Below are positions 27,463 through 36,269 of a stretch of DNA of 64,000 nt, one piece after another. Within the stretch, counting starts at the first letter, position 1; the number at the start of each line of letters is the position of its first letter. Under the pieces are notes generated by a model. The model did not search any database and was not told where the DNA came from. It worked only from the letters and a program-made list of their open reading frames with translations. The translations under genes were made by a program, and so were the position numbers. This DNA comes from Ignavibacterium sp. (GTDB lineage Bacteria; Bacteroidota; Ignavibacteria; Ignavibacteriales; Ignavibacteriaceae): contig JAVSMP010000001.1 in the NCBI GenBank assembly GCA_032027145.1, forward strand, positions 958,903 through 1,022,902. The letters run 5' to 3'.

Positions 27463-28308
27463 CTATAAATCTTTATCACTAAATGTATCACCCTGCCTGA
27501 TATCACCGCTGATATATCCTTTATAAAACCACTTTTTTCTTTGTGCAGAAGTTCCATGAGTAAAAGATTCCGGAACAACGTAACCCTGCATTTGTTTTTG
27601 AATATTATCATCACCCACTGCGCTTGCTGCGTTTAATGCTTCATCCAAATCACCCTCTTCAAGTAATCCTTCCAACTTATCAGTATAATGAGCCCATACT
27701 CCTGCATAAAAATCTGCCTGAAGTTCCAGCCTTACCGAATATTGATTATACTCTTCTTCACTTAATCTTGAGCGAAGGCTCTGAACCTTATCCATTGTTC
27801 CGAGAAGATTTTGTATATGATGCCCAACCTCGTGAGCAACTACATAAGCCATAGCGAAATCGCCGGGAGCTTTAAATCTCTTCTGAAGTTCATTGTAAAA
27901 ACTTAAATCAATATACAGCTTTTGATCGCCCGGACAGTAAAATGGTCCTGTAGATGATCCGGCAACTCCGCAGGCAGATTGCACGCTGCCATTAAATAAA
28001 ACCAATTTTGGTTCAACATATTCTCTTCCCAAATCAGTAAAGATAGTATGCCAGACATTCTCAGTTTCAGCTAACACAACAGAAACAAAACTTGCAAGCT
28101 CTTTTTCCTCTGCTGTTTCCGAATAGTTAGTTGTAGATGACTGATCAGTAGTTTGAAGATTCTGCAGTAATGAAGAAGGATCTCCGCCCAAAAGCATCAC
28201 AATAAGAATAATTGCAATTCCGCCAATACCTCCGCCGATAACTCCTTTTGACGAAAGACCGCGTCTATCTTCAACATTTGAACTTCCTTTTCTTCCCTGC
28301 CATCTCAT
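27463..28308 (-). CDS. YpfJ-type neutral zinc metallopeptidase
   Basis: 281 residues. The N-terminus (MRWQGRKGSSNVEDRRG) is the conserved cytoplasmic start of the family. One transmembrane helix follows (22-42, Gly/Ile-rich), then a low-complexity linker and the peptidase domain. The zinc motif HEVGHH is at His159-Glu160-x-x-His163. Other family motifs are present: SACGVAGSSTGPFYCPGDQKLYIDLSFY, LELQADFYAGVWAH and FTHGTSAQRKKWFYKGY. Substrates of this widely conserved membrane-anchored family (COG2321) are unknown. Upstream gene of the pair with the HAD phosphatase. Confidence 0.92.
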   Translation of the reverse strand: MRWQGRKGSSNVEDRRGLSSKGVIGGGIGGIAIILIVMLLGGDPSSLLQNLQTTDQSSTTNYSETAEEKELASFVSVVLAETENVWHTIFTDLGREYVEPKLVLFNGSVQSACGVAGSSTGPFYCPGDQKLYIDLSFYNELQKRFKAPGDFAMAYVVAHEVGHHIQNLLGTMDKVQSLRSRLSEEEYNQYSVRLELQADFYAGVWAHYTDKLEGLLEEGDLDEALNAASAVGDDNIQKQMQGYVVPESFTHGTSAQRKKWFYKGYISGDIRQGDTFSDKDL

Positions 28309-28423
28309 AAAACCACCTTTGTATTTATTAAATAGAAATTCTTTTTAAAGTTTAATTTGCCATTAAAACTACATTGTAATTTAATAATTTCTGAATGATA
28401 ATTGAGCGATTACGGATTAAAAA

Positions 28424-29209
28424 TTATTTTGGATTTTTAAAAAAGAAAATCAATGGTCTTTCCAATCTTGCTGCCCATTCTTTTTCATTATGCTCTGCCC
28501 CTGGTGCATAATAATAATCAATATCCTGTCCAATTATATATCCTCTTTTAGAAAGTGCAACAGACATTCTTTGTCCTCGTATTGCTCCGTCTTCACCGTG
28601 ATCAATATAAAACTTAACGTGTTTTTTTTGTCCTTGATAATCTTCAACCTGTTTTATGCTTCTATCATTATTATAATAGAATGAACTTGACATACATCCA
28701 GCCATTGAAAAAACATCAGGATGATGCCATGCGGCATAAAATGAAATCAATCCGCCCATTGATGAACCCATAATTGCAGTGTTATCTTTATCAGGCAGCG
28801 TTTTGTAAACAGAATCAATAAAGGGTTTCAGCTCGGTTACAATAAACTTTAGATAATTTTGTCCTTTTTCGCTCCAGCTATATTCATCAAGTCTTTCGGC
28901 TGTGTTATAAATTCCTACTACTATAATTTCTTTTATCTTTTTCTGTTTGATAAGTCTAGTAACTGTTTCATCAATCCGCCAATCTTTTCCTGTATATGCA
29001 GTTTTAGGATCCAGAATATTTTGTCCATCTTGCATATAAAGAACCGGATACCGTTTCCCAGATTTTTTCGATGAGCCATATCCTTTTGGCATCCAAACTA
29101 CTATATCTCGTTTGTTATCAAGCAAAACCGAATAAAATTCCTTATGATACTCAACTTTGCCAATAACCTCGTCAATTTCCTGCCCGGGCTTTCTGCGTAT
29201 TTTTTGCAA
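28424..29209 (-). CDS. Esterase of the D/Fes family (alpha/beta hydrolase)
   Basis: 261 residues without a signal peptide. The strand-turn DNKRDIVVWMPKGYG and RYPVLYMQDGQNI are typical of putative esterases (COG2382/COG2819). The nucleophile elbow is GSSMGG (Ser150), and a late His in GAEHNEKEWAAR (about 240) would complete the triad. Members hydrolyse acyl esters, including feruloyl or siderophore esters; the substrate is not predictable here. The region is separated by 115 bases from the metallopeptidase gene and transcribed the same way. Confidence 0.87.
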   Translation of the reverse strand: MQKIRRKPGQEIDEVIGKVEYHKEFYSVLLDNKRDIVVWMPKGYGSSKKSGKRYPVLYMQDGQNILDPKTAYTGKDWRIDETVTRLIKQKKIKEIIVVGIYNTAERLDEYSWSEKGQNYLKFIVTELKPFIDSVYKTLPDKDNTAIMGSSMGGLISFYAAWHHPDVFSMAGCMSSSFYYNNDRSIKQVEDYQGQKKHVKFYIDHGEDGAIRGQRMSVALSKRGYIIGQDIDYYYAPGAEHNEKEWAARLERPLIFFFKNPK

Positions 29210-29307
29210 TGCTTTTTTCCTTCAAATTGATTAACATAGATTTAATAAGAACCTAATTTTACTTTAGGGAAATATATAACTAAGATTTTTAAGTTATATC
29301 TCGTTTC

Positions 29308-29401
29308 ATTGAAGTGTGTTTTGCACAAAACACGACATTCAATATACTCTCCTATTTATATTAAACACTTAAATGGTACGTTCCCAACGGGATTAATATA
29401 A
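29308..29401 (+). other. Structured 5' leader candidate
   Basis: Two folded parts lie between divergent genes. The first is a long hairpin 29308-29343 (outer ATTGAA/TTCAAT, inner GTGTTTT/AAAACAC with loop GCAC). The second is a domain closed by TTATATTAA (29356-29364) and TTAATATAA (29393-29401) that encloses TCCC-AAC-GGGA. The ATG of the following lipoprotein gene is 58 bases further on. Not a terminator for either neighbour by position. Confidence 0.45.
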
Positions 29402-29459
29402 CTAAACGCAATGGTTAAGTTTAATTAATATTTTAATAATTATTTTGGGAGATTTTAAT

Positions 29460-30661
29460 ATGTACAAAGGCTTTATCATTTTTTTTACAAAGATTAGTAT
29501 AGTCTTTATTTTAATAACCATGTTTAGTTGTGAGTCTTCAAACCTGCCTACCGAATTAAATAATCAAGGAACTTTAATGAAGTCATTTAATCAAGAGATC
29601 ATTCAAGATGCCGCAACAACATATTCTTGGGAAACAGAATACTATAATAATGGTAATGGCAAAATTGAAGGATGGAATATAAGATCAAGTGATAGGTTTA
29701 TCGCTGGATATTATTATTACGGATCTGGAACAACAGCCACAGATGAACCTCTAATGATTGTAATACATCCAAATGACTTTTATGGAGTTTTCAATAAAGT
29801 TGGGCATTTTAGTGATTTTCGTAATTATTCCTCAATCGGAGGTTGGCAGATTAGTTCATTTGATAAATACAGTTCATTTGTCGGAAATGGCAATAGGCTA
29901 TATTTGTTTGCTGTTAATCATTCAAGCTATTGGGCTGCATTAATATATAATCACCCAAGTGCTGGTTGGATGATGCCGTGGTCAAATTCAGGCAACGACT
30001 GGATTGGTGGTTGGAGTAATAAACCCTGAAGATATTTTTGTTAGTGGAAAATTTAATCCCTTCGATCCAGCTAATCAACAAATATGGCTCTTAATTATAA
30101 TACTCATTGGGCATCATTATTATCTTTTTCAGGTTCATGGGGATCACCTTGGAGTAATTCTGGAACTGGTGGACTAAATGGCTGGAATGTCGCAAGTGGA
30201 GATAAATATTTTACCTTTGATTTTGATGGTGATGGTTTCGATGAACTATTATGCATAAAAACACCTTGGGTTGCAATACTTAAATTCAATGGTACAAATT
30301 GGACTTGGTTATGGTCAAATAATGGCAATAATAATATATTAGGGTGGATAATGAATAATAGCGACAGGTATTCTTGTGGCAACATTATTAGGAACAATGT
30401 GAAACACGAGTTTATTATATCTAATGCATCAAGTGGTCACGCTGCAATATTTTGCTTAAATCAATCGGTCATTCAAAATTTGTGGGGAAATGCGGTAATC
30501 ATTATATAGGTCCACATTACATTGATGTATTTGATCAGTATTTTGTCATTCAAGGTCTTGGTTCGAATTTTTCAAGTCTAATGGCAATCAATTTGTTTAA
30601 TGCCCGAACATTGAAATTAAATGTTACTGTTGCCCAAAACGATGATAGGACTTTAGAGTAA
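29460..30661 (+). pseudogene. Lipoprotein with W-rich/FG-GAP-like repeats, multiply frameshifted
   Basis: One gene of about 400 codons broken by three frame changes. ATG at 29460 (GGGAGA upstream) starts a lipoprotein (MFSC lipobox). The first frame stops at 30029, but a neighbouring frame continues NPEDIFVSGKFNPFDPANQQ. The original frame resumes near 30084 (LNYNTHWASLLSF...FDFDGDGFDELL), and near 30490 it shifts to NHYIGPHYIDVFDQYF, ending at 30661. Recurrent W-S-N-x-G-N-x-x-x-G-W units give an FG-GAP-like propeller. Followed by a terminator. Confidence 0.75.
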
Positions 30662-30675
30662 GTTACTATTAAGAA

Positions 30676-30708
30676 CATAGGATATAACCTATGCCTTTTT
30701 TACTTTTT
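30676..30708 (+). terminator. Rho-independent terminator
   Basis: CATAGG-ATATAA-CCTATG hairpin followed by CCTTTTTTACTTTTT, 14 bases past the end of the broken lipoprotein gene. Confidence 0.75.
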
Positions 30709-30712
30709 GAAT

Positions 30713-31426
30713 ATGGAAATATCTTATTATTTCGTCAAAGATTTTATTGGTTGGTCTAAAACAGATCCTTTCGTTCAACAATTAATATTAAAAAACAATA
30801 TAAAATCAATATTAGAGATTGGTGCAGGTGCAAATCCGACAATAAATCCAGACTTCATTCGACAAAACAATTTAGATTATACAATTAGTGATGTTGATGA
30901 TTTAGAACTTTCAAAAGCTGATGGAATTTACTCTAAACTTGTAATGGATTTAAGCAAAAAGAATATTGTGTTAACTAAAAAATTTGATTTGATATTTAGC
31001 AGAATGGTTGGAGAACATATTTCTGATGCACAAACTTTTCATAAAAACATTTATAACCTATTAAATGTTGGCGGATTATCTTTTCATTGTTTTTCAACTC
31101 TTTATACTTTACCCTTTATGATTAACAGAATTTTACCTGAAAGGTTAAGTGATTTTATTTTAAATATTGTTGCTCCACGTGATGATAACAAACATGGAAA
31201 ATTTAAAGCTTATTATGATTGGTGCCGTGGACCTTCAAATAAAATGATAAATAGATTTGAGAAAATTGGATACGAAATTATTGAATATGCTGGATACTTT
31301 GGTCACAATTATTACAATAAAATTCCCATACTATATAAAATTGAAGAAGTAAAATCAAAAATGCTTCTAAAATTTCCTGTCCCATTATTAACATCTTATG
31401 CTCATTTCATTTTAAAGAAACCGTAA
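30713..31426 (+). CDS. Class I SAM-dependent methyltransferase
   Basis: 237 residues from the ATG at 30713; a TTG two codons earlier is also possible. Motif I is ILEIGAGANPT (about 35-45), and YTISDVDDLELSKA carries the acidic end of strand 2. FDLIFSRMVGEHISDAQTFHKNIYNLLNVGG is the motif IV-V region of Methyltransf_11/23 proteins, with the typical later segment on a C-terminal cap. The acceptor is unknown. The start sits directly behind a terminator with no obvious ribosome binding site, so its promoter may overlap the upstream gene end. Confidence 0.8.
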   Translation: MEISYYFVKDFIGWSKTDPFVQQLILKNNIKSILEIGAGANPTINPDFIRQNNLDYTISDVDDLELSKADGIYSKLVMDLSKKNIVLTKKFDLIFSRMVGEHISDAQTFHKNIYNLLNVGGLSFHCFSTLYTLPFMINRILPERLSDFILNIVAPRDDNKHGKFKAYYDWCRGPSNKMINRFEKIGYEIIEYAGYFGHNYYNKIPILYKIEEVKSKMLLKFPVPLLTSYAHFILKKP

Positions 31427-31554
31427 AAATCTCTTCACGGAATTGTTTACTTGCAAGTAATTTCCCGCTTCCTAATTGGCTTATTATGTTTATTTTTTGG
31501 ATTTTTGAGATACCAATTTTTAATAATCTTTTCTAAAAAACGGAGATTGATTTT

Positions 31555-32802
31555 ATGGCAGTTATCAGATCTTTTAAAGCACTTAGACCAACGAAAGAAA
31601 AATCACAATTAGTTGCAAGCGTACCTTATGATGTTGTTAATCGGGAAGAAGCCGCGCATTTTGCCGAAGGAAATCCGCTTAGCTATTTACACATTACCAG
31701 ATCAGAAATTGATCTGCCCGAAGTTAAAGATGTTTACTCAAAGGAAGTATATCTGAAAGCAAAAGAAAATCTTGCAAATATCACAAAAACTGCCCCTTTA
31801 AAAATTGATGAAAAACCACACTTCTATCTTTACAGATTAATTATGAATGGAAGAGCACAGACAGGAATTTGTGCAACTTTTTCTGTGGATGATTATGATA
31901 ATGATGTTATTCTTAAGCACGAAAAAACCCGCAAAGCAAAAGAAGATGACAGAACAAATCATATTATTATAACCGAAGCACAAACCGGAGTTGTATTTCT
32001 AACTTATCGCGGAGTTAAAACTGTAAATGAGATTGTTGACAAAACTTTAAATGATGTAACTCCGGAATATGATTTTACTGCACCCGATGGAATTAAACAC
32101 ACTGTTTGGATTCTGCCTGATGAATACAACAATGTTATCGTTGATGAGTTTAAAAAGATAGCCAAACTTTACATTGCTGATGGACATCATCGTGCAAAAA
32201 GTGCAAGCCGTGCAAAAGAAGAAAAGATGAAATCAAATTCAAATCATACCGGCAGCGAAGAATATAATTATTTTATTGCTGTTATTTTTCCGGAAGAACA
32301 GTTAAAGATTTTACCCTACAATCGTGTTGTGTTTGATCTTAACGGATTAAGTAAAGCTGATTTTATGGATTCGGCTGCACAGAAATTCACAATTACAAAA
32401 ACTGAAAACAAAGAACCAAAATCAAAAAACACTTTTTGTATGTATATTGATAAAGAATGGTTTGAGCTAAAACCAAGAGATTCTGTTTTTGCAAGCTTAT
32501 CATTAGAAAAATCTGTCGGAGAAAAACTTGATGTAAGTATTCTTCAGAACTTTTTATTAAATCCTATACTTGGAATTGATGATCCAAGAACTAATAACAG
32601 AATTGATTTTATCGGCGGAATACGCGGAACAAAAGAATTGGAAAAACTTGTTGATTCTGGTAAAGCAGCAGTTGCATTTTCACTTTATCCTGTTGGATTA
32701 GACGACTTGATGAATATCTCGGATGCCGGAGAAGTGATGCCGCCAAAATCAACATGGTTTGAACCTAAATTGAGAGATGGACTTTTAACACATTTAATTT
32801 AA
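31555..32802 (+). CDS. DUF1015 family protein
   Basis: 415 residues, cytoplasmic. The DUF1015 (COG4198) hallmarks are all present: N-terminal IRSFKALRPTKE...ASVPYDVVNREEA, then NPLSYLHITRSEID, the nucleotide-like motif KHEKTRKAKEDDR, YIADGHHRAKSA and C-terminal GGIRGTKELEKLVDSG. Its biochemical role is uncertain. In many genomes it lies beside serine biosynthesis genes; here it is directly upstream of serC (96-base gap), which supports a link with phosphoserine metabolism. CGGAGA lies before the ATG. Confidence 0.92.
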   Translation: MAVIRSFKALRPTKEKSQLVASVPYDVVNREEAAHFAEGNPLSYLHITRSEIDLPEVKDVYSKEVYLKAKENLANITKTAPLKIDEKPHFYLYRLIMNGRAQTGICATFSVDDYDNDVILKHEKTRKAKEDDRTNHIIITEAQTGVVFLTYRGVKTVNEIVDKTLNDVTPEYDFTAPDGIKHTVWILPDEYNNVIVDEFKKIAKLYIADGHHRAKSASRAKEEKMKSNSNHTGSEEYNYFIAVIFPEEQLKILPYNRVVFDLNGLSKADFMDSAAQKFTITKTENKEPKSKNTFCMYIDKEWFELKPRDSVFASLSLEKSVGEKLDVSILQNFLLNPILGIDDPRTNNRIDFIGGIRGTKELEKLVDSGKAAVAFSLYPVGLDDLMNISDAGEVMPPKSTWFEPKLRDGLLTHLI

Positions 32803-32806
32803 AACT

Positions 32807-32885
32807 TAGTGTCTTTGTGACTTAGTGGCGAGTTTTCTTTGCCATTAAGACTCGATGACACAAAGATTCACAAAGAAATAAAACA
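32807..32885. repeat. Interspersed repeat of the CTTTGTG/CACAAAG type
   Basis: CTTAGTGTCTTTGTGACTTA is followed by an inverted partner GACACAAAGATTCACAAAG. Related copies lie at 34018-34037 and 34345-34388. These short elements fill gaps between genes in this region. Confidence 0.55.
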
Positions 32886-32898
32886 AAAGGAAAACATT

Positions 32899-34002
32899 AT
32901 GGAAAAAAGAATCTATAACTTCAGTGCTGGTCCGGCAATCTTACCGGAAGAAGTTTTACTAGAAGCACAAAAAGAATTGTTTGCATTACCGGGAGTCGGA
33001 ATGTCTATCCTGGAAATTTCTCACCGTTCAAAAACATTTGAAGCTATTCTGGCTGATGCGAAGGCTGGCATAAAAAATTTATTAAGTGTTCCGGATAATT
33101 ATGAGATATTATTTTTACAAGGCGGTGCAAGCCTTCAGTTTTCAATGGTTCCGTTAAATTTAATGCCTCCTAAAAACAAAGCTGATTATATTTCTACCGG
33201 AAGCTGGTCCAAAAAGGCAATTAAAGAAGCAAAGAGAGTAGGAACTGTAAACATAGCAGCAACTACCGAAGAAGGTGAAGGAGATAAGAAATTCTTTAAA
33301 CGCATTCCGAAACAAAGCGAACTCAAACTTGATCCGGATGCTGCTTATGTTCACTTTACATCCAACAATACAATCTTTGGAACACAATGGCAGAGCGAGC
33401 CGGAAGTCGGTAATGTTCCTCTTGTTTGCGATGCATCATCTGATATTCTTCACAAACCAATTGATGTGAGTAAATATGGATTGATATATGCCGGGGCACA
33501 AAAAAATATTGGTCCCTCGGGAGTTGTTCTTGTAATTATCAGAAAAGATTTGCTTGAAAGAAGTCAAGACTCGCTGCATACAATGCTTAATTATAAAATC
33601 CACGCAGAAAATGATTCTATGTATAATACTCCAAATACATTTGGAATCTATATTATTAAAATCGTTGCTAAATACCTTGCAGGCTTAGGCGGATTGAGCA
33701 AGATGTATGAGATAAATAAAGCAAAAGCAAAAACTCTTTATGATGCAATTGATAACAGCGGCGGATTTTATAAAGGACATTCGGAAAAAGAATCCCGCTC
33801 TTTGATGAATGTTACCTTTAATCTTGCAACTGCAGATCTTGAGAAAAAATTAATTGATGAAGCAACCAAAGCAGGATTTAACGGTCTGAAAGGTCATCGT
33901 TCAGTCGGCGGATTAAGAGCATCAATCTACAATGCCTTCCCGGCAAAAGGTGTAGATGATCTTGTTAGCTTTATGAGTGATTTCCAAAAAAGAAATAGCT
34001 AA
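32899..34002 (+). CDS. serC: Phosphoserine aminotransferase
   Basis: 367 residues from the ATG at 32899 (MEKRIYNFSAGPAILPEEV), preceded by AAAGGA; an upstream ATG at 32839 reads through repeat DNA. PLP-dependent class V aminotransferase making phosphoserine from 3-phosphohydroxypyruvate and glutamate. Family signatures: NFSAGPA, LEISHRSKTFE, LFLQGGASLQFSMVPLNL, YVHFTSNNTIFGTQW, VCDASSDILHKPIDVSKYGLIYAGAQKNIGPSG (the Lys of AQKN carries PLP) and GLKGHRSVGGLRASIYNA. Complete. Probably in an operon with the DUF1015 gene. Confidence 0.97.
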   Translation: MEKRIYNFSAGPAILPEEVLLEAQKELFALPGVGMSILEISHRSKTFEAILADAKAGIKNLLSVPDNYEILFLQGGASLQFSMVPLNLMPPKNKADYISTGSWSKKAIKEAKRVGTVNIAATTEEGEGDKKFFKRIPKQSELKLDPDAAYVHFTSNNTIFGTQWQSEPEVGNVPLVCDASSDILHKPIDVSKYGLIYAGAQKNIGPSGVVLVIIRKDLLERSQDSLHTMLNYKIHAENDSMYNTPNTFGIYIIKIVAKYLAGLGGLSKMYEINKAKAKTLYDAIDNSGGFYKGHSEKESRSLMNVTFNLATADLEKKLIDEATKAGFNGLKGHRSVGGLRASIYNAFPAKGVDDLVSFMSDFQKRNS

Positions 34003-34017
34003 AAAAGAAAGAACATT

Positions 34018-34037
34018 TAACCACAAAGTTCACGAAG
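34018..34037. repeat. Left flank repeat of the GxxExxY relic
   Basis: TTAACCACAAAGTTCACGAA, the inverse of the CTTTGTGGTTA arm at the right flank (34345-34388), bracketing the broken GxxExxY gene. Confidence 0.5.
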
Positions 34038-34066
34038 AAAGCCCATACAAAGGATACCATAACATA

Positions 34067-34343
34067 ATGACTGAGGATGGATTATCAAAAATAATAATTG
34101 GCTTAGCTATTAAAGTTCATAATAATCTTGGTCTATGAAGATGTAAAGCCTGATGTTGGATATAGATTTGATTTAATTGTAGAAAACAAATTGATTATTG
34201 AGTGTAAATCGGTTGAGACTTTAAATGATGTTCATCTTTCACAGGTATTAACATATTTAAAATTGAGTAAATACAAACTTGGCGCACTCATTAATTTTAA
34301 TGTAAAGCTACTTAAAGATGGATTAAAAAGAATAATCCTCTAA
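34067..34343 (+). pseudogene. GxxExxY-family gene with internal deletion
   Basis: The start MTEDGLSKIIIGLAIKVHNN (ATG 34067) matches the N-terminus of GxxExxY proteins but stops at 34136-34138. The C-terminal half follows in another frame from 34128: VYEDVKPDVGYRFDLIVENK, then IIECKSVETLNDVHLSQVLTY and LGALINFNVKLLKDGLKR. The roughly 30 residues that should lie between, including the GxxExxY motif itself, are deleted at GGTC/TATG. The family is PD-(D/E)XK-like with unknown function. It is bracketed by inverted CACAAAG repeats. Confidence 0.8.
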
Positions 34344-34344
34344 C

Positions 34345-34388
34345 TTCGTGTACTTAGAGACAAATCTTTGTGTTCTTTGTGGTTAGAT
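34345..34388. repeat. Right flank repeat of the GxxExxY relic
   Basis: CTTCGTGTACTTAGAG, then CTTTGTGTTCTTTGTGGTTA, inverted relative to 34018-34037. Confidence 0.5.
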
Positions 34389-34415
34389 TTTAACATTCGA
34401 TTGCAAAGGAGTAAA

Positions 34416-34835
34416 ATGAAAAAAGTATTAATAATTATTTTTGGTTTGTTTGCAATTGTTTCGTGCGGCAAGAAAGATGTAAAGTTTGAAGCCTTTAGTC
34501 CAGAAGCTTTTGCTTACGATCTGGGCGATAGCTGGGAAGTTAATTCGCAGGTTATGGTCAAAGGATTTCTTCAGTTTGAAAAAGACGGTATATACACCGC
34601 ATCTATTAAATACTCAGTTGACTTAATAAAACCTAATGGCGAAAAAGTGCAGTCGATTTTTGCAGATGAAAAACAAGAGACAAAAGATGAGGCAATAATG
34701 GATGTTTCACTTGAAGCACAGTTTGAGCTTGATTCATCTTATCAGGAAGGCAGCTATAAAATAATTTATAAAATTCTCGACTTAAACTCCGAGAACCAAA
34801 CAAATATTGAAGTTCAGCTGGAATTAATTAAATAA
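34416..34835 (+). CDS. Small lipoprotein of unknown function
   Basis: 139 residues from the ATG at 34416, backed by AAAGGAG seven bases upstream; a start at 34368 lies in repeat DNA. The leader MKKVLIIIFGLFAIVSC ends in a lipobox (Cys17). The mature part looks like a single beta-sandwich: WEVNSQVMVKGFLQFEKDGIYTASIKYSVDLIKPNGEK, later LEAQFELDSSYQEGSYKIIYKILD and a final beta strand. This resembles an immunoglobulin-like fold, but no family is recognised. It is convergent with the histidine kinase gene, with only one base between stops and no separate terminator. Confidence 0.8.
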   Translation: MKKVLIIIFGLFAIVSCGKKDVKFEAFSPEAFAYDLGDSWEVNSQVMVKGFLQFEKDGIYTASIKYSVDLIKPNGEKVQSIFADEKQETKDEAIMDVSLEAQFELDSSYQEGSYKIIYKILDLNSENQTNIEVQLELIK

Positions 34836-34836
34836 C

Positions 34837-36261
34837 TCAGAACATAACTACTGCAGTAAAGTATCCCTGCTCATCACTTTCAATTTTTATATTAAAACTA
34901 TGAAGATCAATTATATGCTTAACAACAGAAAGCCCGAGTCCAACTCCGCCAAGATTTCTGTTTCTTGATATCTCTGCTCTGTAAAACCTATCAAAAAGTT
35001 TTGGAATAATTTCTTTTGAAACCGGCTCACTCTTATTTGTTATGGAAAAATAAACCGCATCATTCTTATTTTTATCACACTTAATTAAAACGCTGCTGTT
35101 TTCAAGACTATACTTAATTGCGTTATCAATCAGATTAATCAATACTTGTCTTATCAGATCAGCATCAGCATTTATAACAATGTTGTTCTTGTGAGGAAAC
35201 TCTAAAATTATATTAAGATGTTTCTCTTCAGCAATGCTTCCGAATCCTTCAATCAAATCAGTGATTAATTCAATCAAATTAATTTTGGTTTTGTTTAATT
35301 GAATAATTGAATTATCAAGCTTGGTAATAAAGAAAAGTCTTTCCACAATATTTATTAATCTTAAAGTTTCCTCATAACTGCTTTTAATGATTTCATGATA
35401 TTGCTCCTTAGACTTTGATGATTTTAATGCGAGTTCCAACTCACCTCTTAAAATAGTTAGTGGGGTTTTCAGTTCGTGGGATGCACTGATAGCAAATTGA
35501 TTCATATATTCAAAAGAGCCTTTAATCCGTGTTAACATTCGATTGAGAGTTTTTACAAGCCTTCCATATTCATCTGCATAATTTTCGCCATCAAGCAAAG
35601 TATCAAGATTAAATGTATCAATTTCATCAGTCCGTTTTATTATTTTGTCAATACGTGCTAATGCTTTAAATGAAAGAAAAGCCCCGCCGGCAAAAGAAAG
35701 AAAAAGAAAAACAGGTGCAATTATTATATAAAGACTTTCCAGGTTATCTAAAGTTTTTGAAATTGTTTCGAGCGGAAAAGCGGCAATGATCATATAATTA
35801 TTCTTATCCAGATATGCAGCTCTAATCGGATATACAGACAAAGTTGTATCGTTGTAGTTAATCAGACTTAATGTATCGCTAAGCGGCTGGGCTTTAAAAT
35901 AATTATTACCAAGATTGGCAGTTCTGAAGATTACTTTATCTTTGATTGACACTTGAACATAGGTGTTATTAGGGTTAAACGCCAGTGCTTCAAAAATAAT
36001 ATCATAAACTAATTCATCAGGAGATGAGTAAATAGAATCGGATTCAAACTCAGAAAGATTAACTTCACTTTCTCTGACAAAGCTGTAGATAGACTCAGCT
36101 TGTTTAGTCAAAGAGGTATCAAGCTCTTCCCTCATAGTTTGATTAACAAAAATATAAATTATCGTTCCCAATACTATTTCGAGCAATAGAAAAATAATGG
36201 AATACCAAAGAGTGGTTTTAAATCGTGTGCTTTTAAAATACTTTTCTAAATTTATTTGCAT
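34837..36261 (-). CDS. Sensor histidine kinase
   Basis: 474 residues. Two membrane helices (about 17-39 and 177-198) enclose a periplasmic sensor of some 135 residues. A HAMP-like segment (199-250) follows, then the HisKA dimer with phosphorylated His262 (SASHELKTPLTILRGELELAL) and a HATPase_c domain (INLIDNAIKYS N-box, GGVGLGLSVVKHIIDLH G-box). It autophosphorylates on ATP and passes phosphate to the response regulator encoded 8 bases upstream. Domain order is that of CusS/QseC-type kinases. The signal is unknown; metal or envelope stress is plausible but not shown. Confidence 0.95.
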   Translation of the reverse strand: MQINLEKYFKSTRFKTTLWYSIIFLLLEIVLGTIIYIFVNQTMREELDTSLTKQAESIYSFVRESEVNLSEFESDSIYSSPDELVYDIIFEALAFNPNNTYVQVSIKDKVIFRTANLGNNYFKAQPLSDTLSLINYNDTTLSVYPIRAAYLDKNNYMIIAAFPLETISKTLDNLESLYIIIAPVFLFLSFAGGAFLSFKALARIDKIIKRTDEIDTFNLDTLLDGENYADEYGRLVKTLNRMLTRIKGSFEYMNQFAISASHELKTPLTILRGELELALKSSKSKEQYHEIIKSSYEETLRLINIVERLFFITKLDNSIIQLNKTKINLIELITDLIEGFGSIAEEKHLNIILEFPHKNNIVINADADLIRQVLINLIDNAIKYSLENSSVLIKCDKNKNDAVYFSITNKSEPVSKEIIPKLFDRFYRAEISRNRNLGGVGLGLSVVKHIIDLHSFNIKIESDEQGYFTAVVMF

Positions 36262-36269
36262 TGCAGCTC

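Noticed and set aside
30104-30397. 97-codon minus-strand frame
   Set aside because: Opposite the FG-GAP-like repeats of the broken lipoprotein gene; the plus-strand reading explains the sequence better.
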